From Melitaea cinxia (taxonomy: Eukaryota > Arthropoda > Insecta > Lepidoptera > Nymphalidae), in NCBI RefSeq assembly GCF_905220565.1, contig NC_059410.1:6472695-6536694 (forward strand): a stretch of 64,000 bases of DNA. The letters are read 5' to 3'. The position numbers and the translations under genes are program-made. Numbering within the stretch: the first letter of the stretch is position 1; every line of letters begins with the position of its first letter. Under the pieces are notes generated by a model. The model was not told the DNA's origin. It searched no databases and worked only from the letters and a program-made list of their open reading frames with translations. Of the stretch, positions 55,589-64,000 are shown one piece after another.

Positions 55589-55937
55589 ATTTTTTAGTTC
55601 ATCATTACAGCCTATACAGTCCACTGCTGGACATAGGCCTCCACAAGTTTACGCCAAAAATAACGTGAACTCATGTGTTTTGCCCATAGTCACCACGCTG
55701 GGCAGACGGGTTGGTGACCGCAGAACTGACTTTGTCGCACCGAAGACGCTGCTGCCCGTCTTCGGCCTGTGTTTTTCAAAGCCAGCAGTTGGATGGTTAT
55801 CCCGCCATCGGTCGGCTTCTTAAGTTCCAAGGTGGTTGTGGAACCTTGTTATCCCTTAGTCGCCTCTTACGACACCCACGGGAAGAGAGGGGGTGGCTAA
55901 ATTCTTTAGTGCCGTAGCCACACAGCATTTTTTAGTT
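55589..55937 (-). mobile_element. RTE-derived short element, complete, with 11-bp target-site duplication
   Basis: Body 55600-55926, flanked by attttttagtt at 55589-55599 and 55927-55937. On the minus strand it starts with about 260 bp nearly the same as the full RTE leader (tgtggctacggcac... gcgtcttcggtgcgac... gcctgcccagcgtgg-type blocks), crosses a junction (gttcacgttatttttggcg), and ends with the last about 55 bp of the RTE ('cttgtggaggcctatgtccagcagtggact...ggctgtaatgatg'). All coding sequence is missing. The plus-strand frames overlapping it are shadows. Confidence 0.9.
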
Positions 55938-58900
55938 GAATGAATATAATTAGCTTTAGTTGACCAAATATATTTAAAATAGGAAACAAGCATATCAAGA
56001 CCCAATATCGTCTATTTAAAACAATCCAAATATAAAGAATCGTTAGCAATAATTGTGATTTAACACTTGTTCGTCAGGATAAATTTTTCATATAGGTGCA
56101 CGTGTCAACAGGCAATAATATAACAAGCGCGTTTATATCCAATCACCGTTTTTAAAATCTTCTAAAATTAAAAGCTCATCTCTTCAAGAAGCAAAATATA
56201 CATTAATTTATTATATCGAACATCTGAACGTGGAAACGAGGTCGCGAGCAATAGGTAGTATCCCTATATAAGATTTCTTCCCCTATTTATCACCCTCTAT
56301 GCAAATAGTCGGCGTGATGGATATTGCGAAGGGCTCAGTTTAGCGATGTGTCGAAATTAATGTTTTTTCGACGCCAAGTGGTATGAGTTTCTGACGGAAA
56401 TCTAGCTATTTTTCATCGAGACGATGTTGATATTACGAAAAGGTAACATCCTATAAAAGTATGTCGTATAATTCTTAGATACATCATTCCATTATTCTAT
56501 TTCCATATTTGATTTAAAAAAAAAACTGCAACAGACAGACTTTTTTAGAATTTATTTAGGGATAATTAACCGTAAAAGTAGTGTTATATTCTAACAAAAC
56601 ATATAACAACGTTGATACAATATTTTGAGGTCGTATTATCTTTTCGTTAACTATCATATATAATATTAATTAAAAAAAAAAAGTTAGAAATATTACGTTC
56701 ATTTGTTCATATACCTTTAGTTAGTTACTTTTTAACGATTGCATTTTGATTAGTAATCTTTTGATTAAAATGGTTTATAAGTATAATAACATAAAATAAA
56801 TGTTAATACTAAACCAGCAGTTCGATATTTAATACAATGTCTCTGTAACTTAACAATTTTATTTTATAACGTAAATGTTCGTTTGTTAACGTTTCATGCG
56901 TAAAAATATGTTAGTTTTTTTATATCTATGTGACTACGAAAACTTTTGATAGTAAAATATCTAGTAGTGTATTTGTGTCTGTTACACTATTTCTGTAATT
57001 ATTTGGCAACTTTTTTGTAGTAGTGACATTTTTGCTTCTTTTTTATCGGTCGTGTAACAATAATTGATTTCGAATGATGATGAATGGATGATGATGGAAA
57101 AGATGGTCGTGTAACAAAGGGTAAATGAAGAGAAATGTTACCTTTACGTTTTAATGTTATCTTCTTATTTAAGATTTGGCTTTAAGTTTTGATGTACTTT
57201 TCAATGCATATAATTTCTTTTTTCATTGACATATAAGTCTTTTAATTTATGAATTGATTCGATTAGAGTTATGTGTTTTAGCAATAGTGAGATTTGTCTT
57301 TACCATTTGCCGTATTCCACAGGGCAGTTGAGTAATCAACCGATGCCGAATTAATCGGCACTATTGATTCTGGATTAATTAGAACCGTGGGCTGGCAATC
57401 ATCACAAGCTAATCTGCTGCGGTCTGAATATGGCCAGAATAGTATAACTTTATTCATCGTTTTCCTCATATTTTCGTATATCATGGTTTTTATTTTAACA
57501 ACTAATTTAGTACTATTACCACATTCCGTATTAATATTATTGTTGAGCATTTATTTATTTAAAAATGAAGAGTTCGAACTGTCAAATACTTCATGGTAAT
57601 TCAAATAAAATTAATAAAAAATATGTTTAAAACAAATAATAAAAGACCGCGATGAAAACTAACAAAGAATAATTCTCATTTAAATCATTAAAAACAATAG
57701 TTCGTAACGCAATATAAAAACTGCTACACAAGTGAACTAGAGGATATCGAAAGTCTTTATTATTTTAGTAATAAGGACGACATTTCGATAAACATAGTTG
57801 CACTCTCACGTGATCCACCGTACATCTCGCTTGTCTTGTCCATTAATTACGACTCTTGGTGCTGCATTTTCTGTTTATATTCGTCTCTGTGTTTTCGCGA
57901 GCAATTTATTTTATTCTGCTGACTTTTCTGAATTTAACTTACGACGACTATAAATGAAGATGTGTATTTTTTTATACGAAAAATTTCACTTATGTCTATT
58001 ATCTTCTTATTGAAATTATTAAATATATTAAGACGAGTCATCAAACGTTTTCGTAACGCTTCACAATTAGTGATTTTAGGAATTAAACAAACTGTTTGCT
58101 ATAGTACCTTTATTCTTCTAGAATCTGGCTGTCTTTAAAGCGCATCAGAACTGAATGACAAGAATTCGTGCTCAAATAACTTGGATGCGTTCAGCCAGCG
58201 TTACATTTGAATTGATTGCTTTTGATAAGAATAAATGAAAATTGATTTGTACGTGGACAGAGAGCATTGCCCTTACATTTTTTTATAATTGTACGAAACG
58301 ATTCCGACCTTACAAAGGAGTTTCAATCAATGAATACTCGCCTCGTTTTAATTGTATGCAATGAAGCCAATCTTTCTTTTTCGTTTATGTTCTCGTTTGT
58401 CAATAGGAATTCTTCTCGTTGCGTTTACGTCAGTAATTTTGTTAAGTGTTGTTATTTATTGGTAATTGGTAAAAATCTCACATAATTGTATTTTAAACAA
58501 AAGGCGTATTTAAAAATAGAATACTGTCATAAGTGTCACAGAATGCATTGTAGTCAGTAAATTTAACTCGATTCATTTCACTTGATTGGTTTTGTCATTC
58601 GCCAGTAGAAATTGATTATGTTGGCCACACTGTCATACCATCTGTTAGGGTATTGTTCTATGACATCATATCGCTGTAATGTTGCCAAAGTGTAGGTTTT
58701 GACAGCATCTGTTTAAAGAAACTTAGTCTTAGATTTTATTTTCTTTGTACTTAGCACACGTACTTATGGTAGATTTTCTTTATAACTGACAATTTTTATA
58801 CAACTTTATTTTATTTTTAAAATTATAGCATTCTTTAAATTAAAAAAAAAAGAAAAACTATCACTGATATGCTTTTAGTACGTGATAGTTCTACAAACAA

Positions 58901-59404
58901 TTTACATTTACATTTATAAGCTTCTAAGCCCTGGATATCCAATGCAAATGTTCTCATCAAAGCTAATGCACAGAAAGTGATCATCTGTCATGGCGGCGGA
59001 TAAATCAGACCGGATTAAGCCGGTTTAGGGTGATGATTGGAAGAAAGTTTGTAAATAATTTTCGACAGATGGACTTCTTACAATTCGCTAAATGTCTATT
59101 GTATTATATAAGTAATACTGTTATTTTTATATATTGTTTACGAGCATAACAAGGGTTTGATTAAATTGATTTATTTACTGCACTGCAAACGTTAAAAAAA
59201 ACTTTCTACGTGCTATTATCGACGTTTTTATAAATGTGAATTTATAACCTTATCCGCATTTTCAAGCTGTAAATTATAATTACCAATCAAGTTTATTGCG
59301 TTTCTCGTTTGAATGGAGGGTATTACGAATTGAAATTGTTTTGAGATCAAGTGTAATAAAAAACGTATAATTGCGTTTAAGTGGTTGTTACAGCTTTTAC
59401 TCTC
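55938..59404. other. Long AT-rich stretch without recognised genes
   Basis: Some homeodomain-type TAAT clusters (57325-57385, with a tgccga-attaa-tcggca inverted repeat). Only chance open frames. Confidence 0.5.
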
Positions 59405-60384
59405 TTACGGCCGAACCCAATATTCAATCTAAAGATAGAGATAGGTAGTTATCATCGACTGCTAATAACTAACTATCTATCCTTTGTAGTTGTCCCAATA
59501 ATTCAGATAGGAGACTACTATCTCCAGTTAGCTGTAGATAGACCGGCTACCTGAGCTCTCCCTTACATTCCAGTATAAGCAGCGTCACAGACGGCCTCAG
59601 TTATGTTACATAGATGTTTTGTAGTATTTAAATTTGTCATACAAATTTTAATCATATTAAAGTAATCTTGTTTTATAAAAATATGGACAAATTAATTTTT
59701 ACACAGACTTTTTAATTTATAATAAATGATATTATTTTAATATGGAATGCATGGTAAATCTAGTAACGGAACGTTTTAACACGACACGAAAAGACGCTAC
59801 GAGGCCATTACGCTTTATTGAATCGTCGTTTCGTTTGAATTTGTATAACTTTTTTACAAATCAAAATTCAAATTATACAAATCATTGCAAATTATACAAT
59901 CATTCACCAAATTGTTTGTTTTATTCACAAGATGAGTAAAGTAAGTATTATTTCACAAGAAACTTATTATTTTTATTCAATTAATTGTTGCAAAAGAGCA
60001 ATATCACTTGAACTGCTACTTGAACTTGAGTCTGCCATTATTTTTCACTCGAAATTAATTTTATTTTAAACAAAGAAAATACTTTTGCAATTAATAAATC
60101 TTAGTTATCCCCCGAAAACTATAGATCGGATATTGTTGTTACTAAAGATAGCCAACGTTACTGACAGATAGAACTCTATTATTATTGGGACGCTTAAACT
60201 GTCATTTTCATACGAACTGTTATCTCTGGTAAGCTATCCTCCCTCTCGTCGATAGATAGCTTTGAAGGATAAGATTGCCTATCGTCGACAAGTTTATTGG
60301 GTCAGTAAAATGAATGATAGATAGATATTTCTGTCTCTAGTAGGACATAACCAGAGATAGACTGAATATTGGGTTCGGCCGTTA
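59405..60384. mobile_element. PIF/Harbinger-like non-autonomous DNA transposon
   Basis: Element 59408-60381 (974 bp) with terminal inverted repeats CGGCCGAACCCAATATTCA at each end, matching over about 24 bp with one mismatch. TTA flanks both sides (59405-59407, 60382-60384), as expected of the 3-bp TWA target duplication of PIF/Harbinger elements. Many GATAG/CTATC motifs cluster just inside both ends, likely transposase-binding repeats. The interior is too short for a transposase; class assignment rests on duplication and layout. Confidence 0.7.
59973..60038 (-). pseudogene. Tiny frame with Ser-rich start inside Harbinger-like element
   Basis: The minus-strand ATG at 60036-60038 encodes Met-Ala-Asp, eight serines, then DIALLQQLIE and a stop at 59973-59975. 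The acidic/serine start followed by a leucine-rich helix resembles the beginning of a Harbinger transposase or its Myb-like partner, so it may be the truncated N-terminus left after internal deletion. Only 21 residues, so this is a suggestion. Confidence 0.3.
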
Positions 60385-63300
60385 GTGTTAAAGATAGCCT
60401 AAATGTAGATCTTTTAGAGATTATAAAATGTATACAAGGCTTCATGTAAATATAAATTCGATTCGAAGTTCGACCTTTAACAAAAGTGTTTATAAAAACA
60501 CTAAGAAATTTAGATTAGGCGTCAAGATCATGATTATATAAATTCGTACCCATTAAGTTAAAATATTCGTCTGTTAGAACGTTAAATATTTCAACAATCA
60601 GTCGTTTAAAGTGTGGAAGCTAACTTCCATCGGGCAATTAACGACATTTGCAATTCTGAGTCCGCCATCGTTAACGACAAAAAATTACCAGACAAAAAAA
60701 AAAAACGAAGAAGCAAAAAGTAAACATAAACGAACTGGTAACTAAGATAGCCTTAAATTTTCTGCGTGAAGAATGGAATTTAAAAAGTTCGCAAAAACGA
60801 ATTACTCGAAACGTGACTTTAAAGATGGAACCATTCAGTTAAAATTTTAGCGTATCGCCTAATTACGTTTATTCTTTACTTAGAGCTCCTTATTCAGATT
60901 TTGTGGAAACTTGAGTGTTGTTTTATTCTTTTCGAAGGGATTCATGAATAATTTTTAAACTTTTAACTCTGCTTCAATCCTTTGCAAACAAGGGCTGCAA
61001 ACGTACCTGAAACAAGTAAAGAAAATACGTTACACATTGAAATATAAATATATTCCCAGGTGCAATAGCTCTGCCTCGGACGATAGATCAAATAATACCT
61101 CTATACTTAAAAGTCCTTAGAACAAGAAACATATTAAATAATGTTCGTAAGTTTTAAGAACTTATATCAAAGTACATATATTATACAAAGAGCTACACGA
61201 TTATTTTATAATGTAATGTGAGGAAATGTAAAGTATACATTACATTTGTTACGTGTTAGTTATAAAAAAATGGATGGCTGCCAATTTTTTCACTAAGCTT
61301 TTCATTTATGGCATGTAGGTCAACCCATTAGACTTATGGGCTTGAAAATTGTTTTTTTTCCTGGCTCTAAGCCCATATTTTTTCTAGTACAGATAGGCTT
61401 TAGCTATATGTACCTACTATGTTAAAAATATTTTGTTATAATATAATAATAATAAGGGTTTTTGTAAAGCACCTTTGAGAATAAAACATTAGAATATGAA
61501 ATGCTTTGTACCTTTTGATCGAGTTACTATTAAAACAGCTTTTAAAATTTAAAAAATAATTATTCATAGAACTCGAAAGTAACTAAAAAAATCACTACTA
61601 CATCCACACCGGACTGTTATGGCCACCACTCCCTCGTAATTACCAATGGTGAAAAAAAACTTTAAACCTAGTTACAGAAATTTAAATCTAACCGCACGGA
61701 AACAGAGACCATTATAACGTAAAAATATAAAGTTTTGGGCTTTTTTGTTACTATGTTGACATTGAAATTTAAACCGTATTTCCTTAATATATGAGCGGAA
61801 TTAGCTTAGTAATTAAAATGATGACATTTGACTTAGAATTCAAATATGAACATTAGCGGATTAAAAGCTGTGCAGTCCAGTATTAATACACGAATGTCGT
61901 GATGTAAATAAATACAAAGGGGCCGTGTTTTTAATTCGCACATCTGTCGCCTTTGCGGTACAAAAAAAAGCAGGGTATACCCCCTTAATAAGGTCAGTCG
62001 GAATGGTTTTGAATAGCCGCGAAGTCGGCCTATTAAAGCGACGCTTTGTGCGATGCCCTTTCAAAACAAATTTATTTTAATGAGAAGTGACCTGTTCAAA
62101 TTAAATTAGCTTTATTGATTGTTATTATGTCCCGATAGTCAAAGGGTGACAAAGTGCTATTGAAGTTTATTCGAAACATTTTAATACAATTTTAAAATAC
62201 ATTTGAAAATAATGAGCTGTTAAGTGTTTATAATAAATGTTTTCATTTGTTTTATTGAGAGAAGGTTGAAAAGTTTTTATTTAACAATAAAAATAATAAA
62301 CGTATTATTGTTAAATTGAGAACATAATTACATTTTAATCATCATAAAAGTTAGCTTTTGTTATGACGTCCATTTATAAAATAATCTGCCGTGAGAAATA
62401 TTCCATCGTAATACTTGAGCTGTAATATTTTATTTTTGAATCTGTCATAGTTCATTACTGCTCCGGTTTCATTGAACTGCCAACCGCACGGCGCGGTTAT
62501 CGTCCGCAACCGATACCCACCGGTTGTGGGTGGATATTACAAGTCATTACCGGAGTTTGTCAACTAAGATGAAAGTTTCAACTAATGTTTATTATACATA
62601 ATAGAAGTTAGAAATTAAATAACTAATTTTCCTTTCCTCGCACATAAAAGTTGACTTTCATTATATAATGTTAATGTGATTTTTTAATTATGTTTCAGCT
62701 TGTATAAATTACCATCCTTGAAATAAAATAACCATATTTGTTCTATAAAAACGTGTCCACGAGAGGCAAATATAGGATTTGTTCAATTCTCGCCTTGCGA
62801 CAGGACAGCGATGCGCCGGGTGCCGACAGTAATTCAATAACAACACCGCACGGTCCGCACGTCTCTAAAAATAGAGTTTTATACATTTTCTTGATTTCAC
62901 AACCGTTTCATATCAGCGTGATGCAATTAACCGTTGATCCTTCATGTGGATAAGCTTTTGTCCAACGTTTTCTGACTGTAATCGAATCCTCTCGTTTGTC
63001 CGTAAAATGTTTCATGAAATCAAAAGGTACTGTGTCTAGCGTACGTTCGTCACCCTTCTATGGAATTTGCTAATTGTTTTTCTTTTCAATTTGTAAAAAC
63101 TTATTTAAGCTTTCCTTGAATCAAATATTTGTACATTTTTTTTTAAATTAAAGCAAAGTTTACAGCTGTCAACCACTCTTTACTTTTACTTTCCTTGTTT
63201 TAACTTTAATTTTTTTTTACACACATTACTTTACAAACAATTATAATATAAATCAAAAATTAAAAAAATAGCAAATATTGTTAAAGTTTACCAATGTCAA

Positions 63301-63913
63301 TAAAAATATATTTAGAAAAAATGGATTTAGCGGGAAATGTTGTATGTTTTTAAACATATACAAAGACTGCACATCTTTGTAAGGGATAAATAAAGAAGTA
63401 TTTGCGAGAAATGTATGCTAGATCAAGTTATATAGATAAAAAAGCTGTAAAAAATATGAATCGGATTTTCTATTCGAAGTGGGATTTATAATCCCTGGCA
63501 TCGAAATACGGAAAACCAAACTGTTGATTTAATACAATACAATCCTTTTTTTTGAGTACATAGAAAAAATACGAATTTTATATTGAATATACATTGCGAG
63601 GTTGGTTTAATATATTCATAAAAGTTGGAATAAAATGAAAACGAAACAATTAAACTTCGCAAAAGTATGTTCAGTGTTCGTAAACTTTATTTAATAAAAC
63701 ATGTTCTCGTATTGATCAAATATGGTCTCTATGAATGTATATTTTGTTTATTACATGAAATTAGTTTTGTAGTTGATAAAGAAACATTCTAAAAATCCCA
63801 TTACAGTTTCTTTTAAGGAAAGTAGATGAGTAAATGGCCTGTCAGTGGATAGTGGTAGTTTTGACATTGACATCATGTTAACGATCTATTTTTACAGTAA
63901 AAACCAGTTGAAT
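60385..63913. other. Long AT-rich stretch without recognised genes
   Basis: GC-richer islets at 62460-62530 (ccaccggttgtggg) and 62780-62880, the latter with ctaaaaatag (62865-62874), a MEF2-type box. No exon recognised; the frames at 61861-62064 and 62738-62953 have no known motifs. Confidence 0.45.
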
Positions 63914-63917
63914 TTTT

Positions 63918-64000
63918 TTTTTTTTTTTTTTATTAAGTTAAACTGCCCAGCCACGCTTAGGCTTTTTATTTTTGTACTTAAGATATAAGAAGATAGAAGA
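63918..64000 (-). mobile_element. Poly(A) end of a minus-strand retroelement, cut by window edge
   Basis: A T run of about 18 at 63918-63936 followed by 'taaactgcccagccacgctta' looks like the A tail and 3' end of a minus-strand LINE or SINE whose body would lie beyond 64000. Confidence 0.35.

Noticed and set aside
1..64000. A bacterial-type operon, prophage or defence island
   Set aside because: Composition, LINE/Helitron/SINE content and the absence of long non-transposon frames show insect-type nuclear DNA.

Overview
This window looks like lepidopteran (moth or butterfly) nuclear DNA. It is strongly AT-rich, has no operons, and carries repeat types I recognise as typical of Lepidoptera: Helitron-like elements ending in CTAG with the 'cgcgggcacagctagt' tail, RTE-clade LINEs, CR1/Jockey-type LINEs, tRNA-derived SINEs and LINE tails ending in '...aataaa'. 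No complete host protein-coding gene is recognisable. It reads as intergenic or intronic sequence; the species cannot be fixed from sequence alone.

Layout. 1-4600: mostly featureless AT-rich DNA, with one coding-like patch (about 35-241) and an LTR-type primer-binding-site-like motif near 3844. 4604-7240: two Helitron-like elements with internal 282-bp tandem repeats, facing each other, the right one carrying a nested Helitron. 7413-8180: a TATG/TG microsatellite and two LINE tails. 8468-9761: a 5'-truncated CR1/Jockey-type LINE with one in-frame stop. 12853-13440: RTE-derived pieces and a tRNA-derived SINE. 13503-15204: the most striking feature, six almost identical 312-bp tandem units each carrying a tRNA-shaped gene with A box, B box and T-run terminator, the array flanked by a 14-bp direct repeat. 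15281-16102: AT microsatellite and a repeat with short inverted ends. 16737-19170: a second CR1/Jockey-type LINE (minus strand) with a long open ORF2. 22575-26091: a Helitron next to a full-length RTE LINE with an 11-bp target-site duplication.

26100-64000 is dominated by unique AT-rich DNA, dotted with small non-autonomous elements: Helitrons (28741, 32126, 34882, 36891, 40633, 47672), internally deleted RTE derivatives (44884 and 55600, both with 11-bp target-site duplications), a decayed RTE (42520-43095), tRNA-derived SINEs (46040, 46745, 51898), and a 974-bp PIF/Harbinger-like element with TTA target-site duplication (59408-60381). Some GC-richer patches (27611-27690, 44165-44460, 52060-52400, 62460-62530) are the best candidates for host regulatory or exonic sequence, but none can be assigned.

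The parts form a set of selfish-element relationships. The autonomous RTE (endonuclease plus reverse transcriptase) could supply, or once have supplied, the machinery that moved the small RTE-derived elements sharing its ends. SINEs and the tRNA-like array carry Pol III promoters. The Helitrons and the Harbinger-like element would depend on enzymes encoded elsewhere.
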